Shown piece after piece: positions 1 to 12,525 of a DNA stretch of 64,000 bases; positions within the stretch are counted from its first letter, which is position 1; each line of letters starts with the position of its first letter. The position numbers and the translations under genes were made by a program. The DNA lies in contig JANUWF010003377.1 in NCBI GenBank assembly GCA_026120185.1, forward strand, positions 941,001 to 1,005,000, read 5' to 3'. The notes under the pieces are model-generated. The model was not told where the DNA came from. It made no database searches and worked only from the letters and a program-made list of their open reading frames with translations. Origin of the DNA: Voacanga thouarsii (taxonomy: Eukaryota > Streptophyta > Magnoliopsida > Gentianales > Apocynaceae).

Positions 1-1531
1 TGGCGAAAACAAAATCTGTAATCTCCACCTAACCTGCCGCCCAAACAAAAAGGGAAAAAGATTATCGCCGAGGAATTAGTTTCCCAAACAGACTCATCAC
101 AAAAGCTTCATGTACAAGAAACTTCTAACATACAGGTACCCTGATTCCTTGACTTAAAATGTGAATTTGAGTTTAATGACTAGTTGTCAAGAAATAGGTT
201 TGTCATTACTAGATATCGTGTTGATTTTGAGACATTTTTGAATTTTGCCAATATTCTGAATATGTTTGAATCACTTGGATTGGGTGCTTTACTATCGATA
301 GATGAAAAATTATACAGTACATTAGTCTGGGAATTTTATTCAAACCTAGGAAAAGGAAGACTGGAGGAGACTGGTGGGGAATTCATGGTTTAGTGGTATA
401 CCTCGAGGGTAGAGTATATGAACATGAAATTTGATAATAGAATGTTGAACCGAATATTTGGAGTTAGAGACGACAGAATTCAATTTTTTAAAATGAGTAA
501 ATTTCCAAAAGAGTCTGACCTGTTTGATCTCGTGATATTTGAGGCTAAGTTTACTGGAGGTAAGAGTTTAAAATACTCAAATGATCGCAACTCCAAATGG
601 CTGAATGGATTCGGGAAAATTCTGTCAACCATGGTGGAACCTAACTTTGGGCACAAAACTTCGTTTAGTATCATGCAAATGATACCTATATTAGCCCTAT
701 CAGAGGGGACGCAGATTAGTTTTGGATTTCTGGCTGTGAAGCTAATGCCTCATATGGAAATCTCCTAACCAAGGTCTTTAAACAAGTGCCCCTGGACACC
801 TCAAGATTAATGTTCACAGCATGAAATTTTTTGAGAGAATGGGATTTATACAAATGGACAATCAATGGATTCTTCTTAGGGATGTTTCAGAAGAAGAAAG
901 GGAAAAGCTGATTAAGATCAAAGCTGAGGGAAAGAAAGCAACACATGTTGCCTCAACTGGAACAAAACGCAAAGATGAAATAGCAGAGGAATCCTCAAGT
1001 AAAGGCAAGCAGAGGTTTAATGAAAGTGGACTAACTCAAAACATTCTAAATGCTTTGAATATTTTGTCTAAAAATTTTGATGGGTTTAGTGCCGAAATCA
1101 AAACTGAATTGCAACTTGGAACTCCATTGAGCAGTGTGGAAGAGAAGTAGCCCACAAAAGAAAAGTATATTTGGAGATGTCTCAAAAAATCAAGCTACTC
1201 AACCATAGCAAGACGATGAGCATGTTATTCCCTCTCCTGAAAAGGATTTTGGACAACGCACCGTTGTTGAGAAAATTGTTACTGATGAAATTTCAGCTCC
1301 ACCCATTGCAATGCCCACGACTGAAACAATTCCATCCCAGCCTGCTGAGATGATGCCTACTGTACCCTTGCTGGCCCAATTGCCGTTACAAATGACAAGC
1401 TAGTTCCATATGGTAGCTCATCAGGATGTAGAGTAAAACATGTTGTCATCAAAAGAAAGTCCAACAGAATTGCTAGACAACACTCAAAGAAAGATGCCAG
1501 TGCTAAGCCTGAGACCATCAACATTCCATGA
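1..1531 (+). pseudogene. Degenerate retroelement gag-like ORF ('putative plant transposon protein' type), cut by the window edge
   Basis: A decayed coding stretch enters from the left edge. One frame can be followed with in-frame stops near 142, 178 and 391, then to 768, with frame changes near 760-820 and again after 1150. Recognisable blocks are FETFLNFANIL followed by LVWEFYSNL, then RMLNRIFGV, a pattern typical of the plant retroelement domain annotated as 'putative plant transposon protein'. A charged, Lys/Glu/Ser-rich tail follows (around 900-1150) and coding-like sequence fades out near 1531. No protease or polymerase accompanies it. The product would be a structural or accessory protein of an LTR retroelement, not a host enzyme. 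The family call rests on motif resemblance only; decay is certain from the stops. Confidence 0.5.
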
Positions 1532-3140
1532 TTAGCATATGATGACTGCTGACTGCTGACTTATTTTGTAATATTTTATTCTACTGAACATCATTACCTT
1601 CAAACTATTTTATGCTTTCGGCACTATATCTACATGAATACTTTTATTTTGGTTTTGGACTAATATTACTGTTATTGCTGACATTTTGTTACTAGTACTG
1701 CTGGTTGATTCCTTACTACCTCTCTGCTGCTAAATTCTTTTTAATTGATGCCAAAATGGGAGAAATAAATATGGAGTATAATGGATAGAGTATGATGGAC
1801 CGTGTATGAGTACAATGGATTGTGTATAATTGTATGATTAAGAGCTAAATATTTTTTTGCCGAGCTGAATTTATTGTAGTATTGTGCTTGTACTAACTTT
1901 GAGTTATGGATTGTGATTGAGTTCGAATGATGGATACTTGAGTGGATGGTTATGAAAACTGTGTTGTTTCTCTTTGGTTGCATAGTGAAAACTTTGTGTT
2001 GAAATACTTTGTGGAAACTAGGTTCGGTTGATTCTTGGAAAACCGTTAATCTATCTTTGTGGGAATTTTTTTTACCCTGTACAAACATAGGGGGAGTTTT
2101 AGATCCTAACTTCTTCCATCCAAAACACTAGTCCAAAATGCTTTTACAAGAAGTGATCTTCTATCTTATTTTAACCTATTATGGATGCACGATTTGGAAG
2201 TCTAAAATCTCAAATCCCAATTTAGTTTCCAACACACTCAATCGCTAGTTTTTTTTTTTTTTCTGTTCATGTATGCACATATATAGAGGGAGTATTGTTG
2301 TTTATGATTTATCTTCTACGCCTTTTCATTACATAATTATACCTTTTTTTGGTGACCATATATAGGTGGCTGACCCATAGGCTCATTGAGCCCTGTTTAT
2401 GAAACTATGTTTAATTTTCCTTATCTTAAATTTATAAGCACTCTTTGAGTTCTATAATGAGAGAATGCATTTCAGTTAAAAATATTCTTACTTCTCTTGG
2501 TTTAACATGTTCATACAATCTATATTTTTTTTTCACAATCCCATCAAGTTTGTCATCACTCAAAGAGGGAAAGATTATTTGCCCTAAGGGCATTCTCCTG
2601 TGTTTGGATTTATGACAAACATTGATGTGGACTAACATGTGTAATCTATATGTGATAGGACATGTTTGACTTTAGTTCTTCCAAGGCGTGCTAATAAGGA
2701 CTACTAAGCAACTGTTAAGCAATAGAATCCAAGAGTGGTTGATCAAATGTAACTCCAACTTTAAGGGATTGCATACCATGAAAGCCTTGTGAATTGTAAT
2801 TAAGGTATTATTTGTAAATTCCTATATCTCTTTACCTTATGTTCAATTTGTTTTTCCTTGAAGCAGTTATAAATGATTTTTTTAAAAAAATATATTTCTA
2901 AATCTAAATTTTATAAAATTCTTGGTTGAGTAGTTTTGGAGGGACCTCTAAATCCAAAATACTATCCAATGATTTGTAATACTTTTCAAAATACATCTCT
3001 TTGCATGAAGTGCTATTTTGGACCACCTTTTGGACGCCTATCTTTCCATTCTGTGGATCTAAGACCCTAAAAATCCTGACAAAAGTAACTAACCGTTACT
3101 AGCCATTGGGACTTCAGTTTTAGCTTTTATAAAAGCTTTG
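1532..3140. other. Non-coding retroelement-derived sequence, no gene seen
   Basis: No supported reading frame. A TAGGGGGAGT block at 2089-2097 and a second AGAGGGAGTATTG block near 2284 resemble polypurine tracts of plant Copia elements, with a T-rich run (about 2250-2262) between them. This fits the 3' tail of a decayed retroelement continuing from the pseudogene upstream. Confidence 0.3.
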
Positions 3141-3151
3141 ATCAAGACTGA

Positions 3152-3500
3152 ACATGGGCCAATTTTGTGGAGGCATTCAGAGCGAATATATCCCTCAATG
3201 GATAGTAAAAAAAAGGGAAGATGAGTTCTAGAATCTGAAGCAGGGAGGTATAACTGTGGCACAGTATGCGGCACGTTTTACTCAATTGTCAAAGTACTGC
3301 AAAAGACTAGTGGATACCGAACAGATTAGGACGAGACAGTTTGTCAAGAGATTAAGGTAGGAGTTAAGAAGAGCGTTGGCACCTTCTCCACCAACGACCT
3401 ATTCGAGGACCGTGGACGCAGCTACTCGGACTGAGAATGAGGATCGCAATAGGATGGTACCAAGACCTTTCCTGCCACCAAGACAGTCGCGAAAAGGTTA
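3152..3500 (+). pseudogene. Ty3/Gypsy gag fragment
   Basis: Translation gives NWANFVEAFRA, then after a gap LKQGGITVAQYAARFTQLS and an R-rich block, the classic capsid motif of plant Ty3/Gypsy gag (retrotransposon gag family). An in-frame TAG sits near 3358 just after the VKRLR block, and only the capsid core remains, about 110 codons of a usual 300-500. Both ends are lost: the 3' side runs straight into a Copia LTR at about 3513. It encodes no functional protein. Confidence 0.75.
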
Positions 3501-3512
3501 CTTGAACAAGTA

Positions 3513-4799
3513 TATTAGTTGATCTAGCTATGAGATAATCACATGAATAACTATTTAGTATCAGTGATAGAATCTCATTATAGCTAATGTGAAAGTATGC
3601 TTAGATTTAAGATCTCTAATATGCTTTATTTACTAAGTATTGTACTTTGATTCTAGTCATTGGAGTCAGATCAAGGGCTGCATATAAGATAAATATTTGG
3701 TACAATATAAAGTAAACGAAAGTAGTTGAGGGGGTCAATAAAGGATTTGTCACTCCTAATAGTAGAAGCGAATATCTCAAGGCCACTTGTAGAAATCATA
3801 ATTCAAGAAGTTCTTGGCCAAAACGACTATGTATTAGAAATAGTTCCAATTAATACACATAATGAGTAATAGATTCTACTAAAATATATGGGTCAGAATT
3901 AATAAATATTCTGGAGGGAGTTGGTACTAATTTCATACCCTAAACCGAATGAGATATTATATGGTGAAAGAAGTTTATTGCACTGACGTTTTACTATTGA
4001 AAGATTCATGACAAGCCACTTGATTTTTTAGACTTGGATGGTCATGATGTATTGCTAGATGCCGCTCATAATTTGCTAAATATGAATTTATTAATTGGAC
4101 AATTTATAAATTAATCTTAATTATTAAGGATTGTTAATTCCACAGTGATTAGAATTAATTTATATTTTTCTATCAATTGACTAGAAAACATAATAGGCCA
4201 CACATAATAGAGGAATTGGTATTCAAGATATTATTTGATAATATTATGGGATTAATTTATGAGAAGAAATAATAATTATGGGCTAATTATAAAGAGTTAT
4301 AATTAAATTGGGTAAGATTGTAATTATTGGTTGAATTATAAACTTTTATAATTCATGGGCCTTATTGTAATTACCAAATCTCAAAGCCCATAATTAGGAT
4401 AAAAAAAGAAAAAAAAAAGATACAACGTGCATTTTGAATGCTTTAGGAAAGGAAATGATTAAATTGATTTCTAAATTGTTTAGGAAACAAAAATTGAGGT
4501 TTTCCGTATTTTACTTGAGGTGGTGGAGAAGGTATATATATGTATATATCGTGTACAATTTGCAAGTTGTTGTTTTTGGAAAATTCCGTCACTTTCTGGT
4601 TCTTTGTGTGTGTATCGTTTATTTTATTTACTAAAAGAAAAGAAGTCTTTTTCTTTTTTAGAAAAATTATTTTTTCTTCATCTCTCCAAACTAAATCCCT
4701 AACACCGCAAAAATTATATCTACTAGCATTGGTTTCTTTGCATCGTTCTTAAATATAATTACTTGTATTGATTACTATTAGAAAATTCCTTTTCTAACA
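3513..4799 (+). repeat. Partial Copia LTR, family 1, copy C
   Basis: Aligns by eye along most of its length with the complete LTR at 17501-19211 and the inverse of 54592-56319 (shared blocks such as GAGATAATCACATG and GAATATCTCA). It ends ...TTCTAACA like the full LTRs, but the first ~330 bp are missing. No primer-binding site follows, so it is a truncated solo fragment. Short open frames inside it (about 4434-4752) are LTR sequence, not genes. Confidence 0.75.
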
Positions 4800-4947
4800 G
4801 AATGCTCAGGAGCTGTGGTTGACTACATGGATGCAATAGTTCTTTGGACCAGTGGGAGGTACTTCTACTAGTCATGCCACATGAGGTGATGAGGCTGTTG
4901 AGGATGATGAGGATGACAATGACAATACTGAGGATGATGCTTCATAA
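4800..4947 (+). pseudogene. C-terminal scrap of a retroelement env-like/transposon protein
   Basis: In one frame, with two internal stops, the sequence reads AQELWLTTWMQ then FFGPVGGTSTSHAT and an acidic tail ending EDDNDNTEDDAS before TAA at about 4945. Acidic Asp/Glu tails of this kind end the plant retroelement proteins seen elsewhere in this window. Flanked on both sides by Copia LTR fragments. About 45 codons only; function lost. Confidence 0.35.
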
Positions 4948-5127
4948 CTGAGCTTCTACTTATAATACTCCTTTTATTTCTCCTTTTGTTTATTTTTCTC
5001 TTTAAATTTTAATGACTTTTCTAATATATTAGTTGTCTTTTGGCTGTTTATTTTACTTTTTCAAGTTTGCAATTTATGTTTTGTGTTGTCTCTTTTATTT
5101 TGTTCTAGGAATAACTCATCATTGTCT

Positions 5128-6190
5128 AATTTCATTGTATAAACCAAATGAGATATTGTATGGTGAAAGGAGTTTATTGTACTGTTGTTTGCTATTGAAA
5201 CGCTTGATTTTCTAGACTTTTGGGTGGTCATGATATATTGATATATGCCGCTCATAATCTGTTGAATATGGATTTATTAATTAGAGAATTAATAAATCAA
5301 TCATAATTAGAATCATGTTAAAATATGCTAACCACCCTTGAACTTTCACAATTTTTATTTCTACATTCGAACTTTAAAATATGTGATTTTAGCCCTCAAA
5401 CTTTTGAAACAACTAAAAAACAACCCTTTCAACAATACACACATAGAAAAAGAAAATTAGGGAATATGCCAGCCACCCTTAATTCTAATTATTAAGGATT
5501 ATTAATCTTAAAAATATTTGGATTAATTCATATTTCATTACCAATACGCCAGGAAACTTAATAGGTCACCACAATAGAGGATTAAGAACTTGAGATATTA
5601 TTTGATAACATTAAAAGGTTAAGTGTGAGTAGAAGAAGTTTTTGTGGTCAAATTATACATGGTTATAATTTACGAGCCAAATTATGATTATCAGAACTTG
5701 TGGGTTCCAATCATCATTATGAATTCCTAATTTGATTAGGAAACTAAACACACACACACGAATAATTATATCATATATATATGCCGTGAAGTGTGGGTGT
5801 GTTTTGTTCGTTTGGTTTTGGAAACCATAATCGGCACAAAAATAGTCCTTCTATAATCTTCTTCTTCCTCTATAAACCCTAGCCGCCTATACTACTTGCT
5901 AGCACCAGAGTAGGCGGCTCTCGTGTGTTTCTTCAACGTGTGGATTTCTGTTGGAGGCAATTTTACTCCTGAATTGCAGTGGTTGTGACCGGATAGTAAC
6001 ACACTCGTTCATTTGTTGCTAGATCACGCCTTTAACATCCAATAGAAAATTTTGAAACCTCACGTAGCAAAGGTAAACCCCGAGACCATTGCTATTTACC
6101 CGTTTTAATTCACAAGCAAAAGATCTTGTGATTGGAATTCAGTTTTTTCCCGATTTATTTTATGATAATGCATGACTAGAGTTCCTAACA
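5128..6190 (+). repeat. Partial Copia LTR, family 1, copy D, with ~170-bp insertion
   Basis: Matches the 3' two-thirds of the LTR at 17501-19211 (for example GAGATATTGTATGGTGAAAG) and ends GTTCCTAACA at 6190. Positions about 5317-5486 are absent from the other copies. This insertion is bounded by direct near-repeats of AATATGC(T/C)A(A/G)CCACCCTT, so it is an insertion or slippage product, not a TIR element. The following base pairs belong to an inverted LTR of another family. Confidence 0.7.
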
Positions 6191-7659
6191 AAATTAGTTT
6201 ACGCACAGCGAAAAATTAAAACAAATGCAACGCAATAAGATCACTCGTATGTAATTAAATGGATTAGAAGAAGAAAGAAAAATTATTTACCTAAAAAAAA
6301 GTAGCTTTTAAATTTTTTCTGCCGTGCTAATCCCTTTCAAAAGTCGATCCAATTGAGCATACACATAAGTATAAAAAAACAGCGAATGGTGTTTTGAAAC
6401 TTTATACCTCTGCGTTTTGATTGCTTTAGCTATGAAGAAGACACTAGTTCTATCACAAGATGATGTGCTGCTGAAATTTTTGGTGAATGTCCCGCAAGTC
6501 TCTGGCTTCTATGCAAGAATGCAATTACTCTTGGTTTTCGAAAATATGACCATGGCTTATGTTTTGCCAGTTAAAGCAACCGAGGAAAAAGAAAACTATC
6601 TAACCTGCCTGGCTCGCTGCTATTAAAGTTAGCAGAAGTAAGAGGAACTGTAGACTATCTATTCTAGTTTCTGGAAGAATAGAACACTGAGAAATAAGAG
6701 AGAGGGAGAGAGAGAGAGAAAGAGAGGGGGAGGGAGAGAGAGTTTTGTTTTGTTTTTTTCTTTTTGAAGAAGTCATTAACACTAGAATGAAGACCTCTCA
6801 GAGAACCCTTAAACTTTGCATAATCTGGTATCCTAAAAAAATTTTTGAATAAAAAACTTCCAAATATCTTTGAAGATATCTTTCGGAATTTCTAATTTCG
6901 TTTCCCACCAGAACACGCCAAGCTAAAATGGGCTCAAGCTTTGATCATGGCCTGTTGGTCTAAACTATTAGGCCGAGCTCAATAATTCATTATTTATTTA
7001 ATCTTGGCTTATTGATAGCCTAATAAATAAATAACCACCAGACCTAAACAGATCAAGCCTTTTTTACTTAGTGCAGGCCCAGGTTAATGTCCAACTATTT
7101 AATCTGGGCTCAGATTTTAAATAATTAATTAACAAATTTAAACCAGCCAATAAATTTATTCTCTCTGAACTTTTTATTTTACTCCAGTCTAATAATAAAA
7201 TAAACTTCCTGAATAAAATTAAAAATCTCTTTAATCAAAACTATTTCCTCAATCTAAAAAAAAATTATTAGGACTTATTGTGCTATTTCGGAGTAATCTT
7301 CGACTACTAAAATGACTAAAATACTCTTACTATAAGAACAGTTGTATTTTACATTTAAAATATTTTCTTTTATTACCGTAAGAAAATATTAACCACAAGA
7401 ACAATGTTGTGTATTGCAACATTTCTGACCTACAGTGTAATGACTAAAATACCCCTCTATAACACTCATCATTGAGATAGGGAAAATATACTAACACATC
7501 TCTCAATGACTTTTACCATTGTTAGATATCTAGTTTGATAATCCATAAATTCCAGTTTATACTCGCTTATCTCTGGAAGCTACCCAAAAGCGTACAATAC
7601 TAAGTCACATTCCTAGGGTCTTGGATTATATAGATTATCCCGAAAAGTCACAAAGGGGT
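6191..7659 (-). repeat. Copia-type LTR, family 2, copy E, inverted
   Basis: Read on the minus strand it resembles the LTR at 10610-12511: both contain a block around GGATAATCTANATAATCCA, then ACCCTAGGAA, then a GGTATTTTNGTCATT motif. Its 3' end abuts the 3' end of copy D, so two LTR fragments lie tail to tail. The 5' end is missing and is replaced at 7660 by a CACTA-like terminus. It contains a purine-rich GA tract at about 6691-6742. Confidence 0.6.
6688..6745. repeat. GA-rich simple repeat
   Basis: Imperfect (GA)n/(GGGA)n run inside the inverted LTR. On the transcribed (minus) strand it is a CT-rich leader, a common feature of LTR or 5'-UTR sequence. Confidence 0.8.
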
Positions 7660-7990
7660 CACTACATCAAAATTGACGATTAGTGGCACATCTATTAATG
7701 TCACGTAATATGTAATTTGCATCATGCATACAATTTTATGGCATTTTTTTTGTCATCACATTGATCGTCACCTTTTCATTGTCGTTAAAGATATACGGTG
7801 ATGATATGGATATTTTGTCACGGATTGATAAATATTACGTAACACCTCATAAAACGTCATGTTGTAGCTATGCATTTGTGATGTTTAATTTCGTCATACA
7901 ATACCTTAAGAATTGTCACAAAATATCTTATATCATCATGGAGTATAAGTTATATATTCACCTATTTGTGACAAAAATGAAAAATGTCAC
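7660..7990 (+). mobile_element. CACTA-like terminal fragment
   Basis: Begins CACTACATCAAAATTGACG, a CACTA-type terminus, and is followed by several short sub-terminal repeats built on (A/C)GTCA/TGTCAC, as expected for CACTA transposase binding regions. The opposite inverted end was not found in the window, nor a 3-bp target duplication. A short open frame at 7761-7994 is an artefact of this region. Confidence 0.4.
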
Positions 7991-9081
7991 ATGAATAAGT
8001 GAGAATCTCGAAGCTAGAGAAGAATGGTCGTCTTAGTCTCCATCCCTAGTCTAGGTTGCTCTATTTGAGTACACACCTCAACCTCGAAGCCACCACTAGG
8101 CTGTGATCTTGAATTACTGGCACGTGTTCGAGGTTGTGGGGGGCTGCTCATCCTCCTCATCATTAGGAGGTATCTTCTCTATTCTAGGGTGTTAGACCTC
8201 GAAGGGTCTCATCCATCATCTCTCTCTCTCATTGTATCTAAACTAGAGTATGCTCAGTCACTACATCTCTCTCAATAATGGTCTTAGTTAGCTCCCCATC
8301 ACAACTCATTCCAAAAGCCTGAAGTATATGTATTATCACCAAAGAGAAGACAAAGGCTTTGAAGAAAATGTGAGAGTAGACTACATCTCTCATGGACTGG
8401 ATGATAAGTGGAGAAAGTGAAATAGGCTCACTATGAAGCATCTTGTGCAGAATATAAATGTCAATCACTCTGGGCTCATTGAAACTACTAGCCTTGGGGA
8501 AGACATTAAAAGCAAAGATATAGATTAAGACACACAACTAGGCTTCAAGGTCATTATTGGAGTAATAGCCCACTTGACCTATAGGCCCTCTCTTATACAT
8601 CTTTAATGTGGCATGAGTGTCATTCACAGTCTAGGTAGTCTCAGAAAGGGTTTTCTAGTTCTGGTGGTCTATAGCTATCCAAGGACTATCATTAGGCACA
8701 CTCAAGATGGCAGCTAATCTCACCCTATCAAACTCAATGGGTACCCCTAACTATAGTGGAAATATTCTCCAAGTTGTTCTTCTTTTCTTGCATATTAGCA
8801 TAGCATTCATTAACTCTTACCAGACAATAAATCCCCTGGAGTCGAATAATGGCCTTTTATCCTAATCTCCTAAACATGGTAGATAATTGAAAAGAATTGT
8901 CATGGGATGGTTTAAAAGCCTTTTCCACTATAATTTTATTGTTCACATGGTTTTGATACCAAATTTCATAAGTCAGCTCAAAGAATTGGGTAGCCTGTGT
9001 AGGAAATGGCTCAAAAAAAAGAAGTAAAAGAAGATAATGCTCCCTTTTAGAATGTGCATCCATCCCTCTTGACCTTGACAT
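7991..9081 (-). pseudogene. Degenerate env-like/'plant transposon protein' ORF of a Gypsy-type element
   Basis: On the minus strand a start MSRSRGMDAHSKRE opens at 9081. The frame carries FELTYEIWYQN and AFKPSHDNSFQLSTMFRRLG, then continues through frame changes to a second open stretch at 8537-8238 (LCVLIYIFAFNVFP by context) and a charged, Asp/Glu/Pro-containing tail near 8150. The layout matches plant retroelement proteins carrying the transposon-protein domain that sit between pol and the 3' LTR. At least four stops or frameshifts make it non-functional. The sequence upstream of its start (9100-10060) resembles 43580-44000 in inverse orientation, which links it to the Gypsy remnant there. 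Confidence 0.45.
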
Positions 9082-10095
9082 GATGAAAGTAAAAGAAAGA
9101 AAAAGCAGAGGAGAGAAAAATTGTTTACTCTACCCAATTCACAAAACAACACATAACCCTCAACCAAACTCACAGTTTAGTCACAATTCTCAACTCAACC
9201 ACCAATCTTCACAAACCAACAATGCTTCAAATCACAACACATTCTTCTTACAATACCTGCAAAAAGAACACAATTCCACAATCCAAGTGCAATATCAATA
9301 TAACTGATTAATATTGCTATGTAAAGCAGTAGAGAATATGATTAATATGAATAACAAGATAATTATAATGCTAGGATCAACAGAATTCCTCAACAAACTA
9401 TACTCAAACATAAAAAAAAAAATATTTCCTTTTTCCAAAAGAAAAAATAATAAAATACTATCAAGAGAATTATGCCCAATTGGTCATAGCAAGATCAAAG
9501 CATGAATTTATATCAAAGAAATAACTTCACTAAACATTAACCCACGCTATTCCATTCATAAAGCACTCACAAATTTCATTAAACCACATCAATCAAGAAA
9601 AATAATTAATTAACACAAAAATACCAAGAAATTCAAACTCAAATTTTAACTGTAGAAAGTACAGAAAAATCATACAACAATGTTCTCCATTGTATGGGTA
9701 AGTATCCAATGCAATGTGATTGAAGAAATCGGGCACAAATAGAATGGATTGAAAAGATGAAATTTTGAAGAAAATTAAAAAAATTTCGATTTCAATCCAA
9801 ATATTTAAAAAGAAATCAAGGATTTGAGGTTTAAAAGGTATTTTTTGGAGAGGTTAGATCAATCCGGCGATGGTTGGGGTTGAAAAGTCGGCGATGGGTT
9901 AAGAGAAAAAGTGAGAGAAGTGAGGAGTTTTTGAAAAAATGAGCCAAATTTGGCCTTTTAAACTGACATGTCCAACGTGACCCAACACCGGGTCTGAGAA
10001 CTTGGACTGGCATCGAGTTGTGTCTGTTGCTGGCTTTGAATTACTGAGTTGCCTGGCGCTAAGTCACAATTCCTCCGCCTGGTCATCTATCTCCG

Positions 10096-10133
<38 letters not shown>

Positions 10134-10261
10134 TTATATTTAAATAAAAAGAAAATTAAAAAGAAAACACACTAGCTTTGAAAAATATAAATGCAAATAA
10201 TCAAGAATAAGAGTAAATGAAATAAAAGATTATCTAAACTAAAAGTAAGAAGGTAAATAGA
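9082..10261. other. Non-coding retroelement leader with (CA)n microsatellite
   Basis: No gene. The minus strand is a T/C-rich leader before the env-like pseudogene and contains a GC-richer block near 9970-10070. A (CA)n tract spans 10098-10131. Similarity to 43580-44000 (block ATTTGTGC then ATTTCTTC) suggests the same element family. Confidence 0.4.
10098..10131. repeat. (CA)n microsatellite
   Basis: Seventeen or so uninterrupted CA units. Confidence 0.95.
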
Positions 10262-10600
10262 CTTTATCTATTTCCACAATCTTGGTCGCATGGATTACTC
10301 TTTGTGTTTCCAGGTAGAGATCCAGATTGACGATCTCCTAGAAGCTTGGCCAATTGACCAATTTAATTTTCCAAATTGTGCATTGGCCTACAAATTTCCG
10401 ATCACTGCATTCACTCCTTGAAAATGTGTTTTTTGTAGAACTAACCATTCCATTGACCAACTCTTCCAATGATGACTTTGGTGGTGGTGAATTGTAAGGC
10501 AAGGAAGGTTAAGTCCTTTTGTTTCCATTAAAGTTTGGGAGGATTTGTCTTGGTTGGTTTTGATTGGTCCAAGAGAAGTTAGGATGATTTCTCCAACCAG
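10262..10600 (-). pseudogene. Ty3/Gypsy (Athila/Tat-like) gag C-terminal fragment
   Basis: Minus-strand translation reads YKPGWRNHPNFSWTNQNQP, then KSSLEELVNGM and an IWKIKLVNWPS block. This is the well-known C-terminal gag region of Athila/Tat-type Gypsy elements (WRNHPNFSW; KKSSLEDLL; QIGQLA). The order gag end, missing pol, env-like pseudogene on the same strand suggests one internally deleted element running from about 10600 to 7990. It was then interrupted at 10609 by a Copia LTR. Confidence 0.7.
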
Positions 10601-10609
10601 GTTTATAAG

Positions 10610-12511
10610 TGTTGGAATATATGCCCAAAATGGCCTATGTATTTTTGTATTTTGGAAATTAATAAAAGTTTCATTTATTAATAGTTTTTTTTTTAAAACA
10701 TATTATACATTAAGGTCTAAATGTGTTAGTAAGTAACCTACATGATTGGATCGTACTTTTATAGTAAGAGGTAGATTATGGGCTTCAACACATAAACAAA
10801 AAATTATTCTTGATTGATTGATGGAATTGGGCATTTTGTCAACGTTTAGATCATTACAATATGGTTTCTAAATAGGAAATTGTTTACCTTTAAGCAGTGA
10901 GTAGTCCATTCACACTAATAGTGTAACCGTATTTAGAATATGTAAAATTGGACCACGCGATAATAATCTTTATTAAAGTACTAAAATAAATAAAGATTGG
11001 TTTATTGCAACTACTATGTAGATGAGTACTCTAAAGCTTGAGTATAAGTTGGTAGTCTGGTGAAGCTGGACATGTACACTTTGTTGTATATTACGTGAGG
11101 CATATCACAAGGCCAATAACCTTATACGTTGGGTGTATGATTTTATTTAATTAAGATAGACCTATATAATAGAGTTTTTATGCTTCATTACTTGAGATTT
11201 GTAATTGTTTGGGATAATCTAAATAATCCAGGACCCTAGGAAACGTGATTAAGTATGTACATTTTTGGGTAACTCCTTGTGATGAGTGGATACATACTGG
11301 AATTTATGGATTATTGGGCTAGCTATCTTTGAGAAAGGCTGGTAGATGTCTTTGAGAAAGGCGTTGATGCATTTTTCTTATCTCAATAATGGGTGTTACG
11401 TAGAGGAGTATTTTTGTCATTATACTTGTAGGTCGAAGACACTACACTTGCAATATTATTCTCGGAGTCAATATTTTTATATAGTGATAAATGGAATAAT
11501 TAAAATAATAAAATATAACTATTTGTTAACAGGGGTATTTTGGTCATTTTAGTAGTAAAAAATAATATACCTTTTGGTCCCCAGAGTAGTTCAAAGAACC
11601 TTAGTAAATTTAATTTACTATATGGGCTTATTTGGTGAATTTATTATTAGAAGAATTATTCTAAAAGTCCAATTATTTATTTATTTGGACTAGAATAATT
11701 AATTGGGCCAATTTAACTAATTAGTTTATTAATTAATTATCTTGAATAATTTTATATAGGCCCAAGTGGATTAATTAATTAATAAAATAGCTGATTTAAT
11801 TAATTATTTTATTAATTAATTATCTTAGATAATTTTATATTGGGCCTAAGTGGATTAATTGATTAAAGAGCAATTTTATTAGTTTTGGCCTAATTAAGAA
11901 AAGTCCTGGCCAACCAATGCTTTTGAGTAGCGGCTAATAGGTTTTGGAAACCTAGGTTAGCCGCCACTACATAAGAAAAGGAAAAAGGAAATAAAATAAA
12001 AGAAAGAAAGATAGGAAAACGTGGGCTAGTTTGGTGTTGTTTGGAAAAGGAAAAAGGAAGTTGTATATATTTTATAGGCATCATGTGTGCCTGTGAGAGT
12101 TGACCGAAATTGCACTTAGAAAAATAGCTTTTGGTTTTTCTTAGGAACGAAACCAAAGGCTATTTTTTTCATTTGTATTTTTCCTTTAACATTTAGCTCT
12201 TTTATTTTCTTCCAATTTTCTTCACCCGAGTACTACTTTCACTGGTAAAAGTCCATAGGAGGTTCGAGAATACTCTGGAAGGTCAAGAGCTAACAAATGT
12301 AGTAAGTGTTTAATGCAAAGAAACCGACGGTTAGATGGTATATCAGTGGAACAAGTAGAAGTCCCTGTTTAGGAAGCATCATCGAACCCGATTCCAACTC
12401 CGGTTATTCAAGTAAAATGCCCTAAAAGTAAGTGTTCCTAGGCTTTAGCTCGGGAAAATTATTAATTTCCATACTTCTGGTACGTATTTATTTTTCCCGC
12501 GATCCTTTAAG
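10610..12511 (+). repeat. Copia 5' LTR, family 2, copy F
   Basis: Starts TGTTGGAATATATGCCC and ends directly before a tRNA-iMet primer-binding site. The 3' terminus is mutated from the expected CA. At ~1.9 kb it is long for Copia, and much of it is AATTAATTAA-rich. It resembles the inverted fragment at 6191-7659. Sequence to its left is Gypsy gag, so the element inserted there. Confidence 0.7.
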
Positions 12512-12525
12512 TGGTATCAGATCCA
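12512..12525 (+). other. Primer-binding site (tRNA-iMet) of Copia element F
   Basis: TGGTATCAGATCCA is close to the plant consensus TGGTATCAGAGC that pairs with the 3' end of initiator Met tRNA. It fixes the LTR boundary and the plus orientation. Confidence 0.8.

Noticed and set aside
4434..4752. Three short overlapping plus-strand frames of 60-70 codons
   Set aside because: They lie inside a Copia LTR fragment and are not conserved in the other LTR copies.
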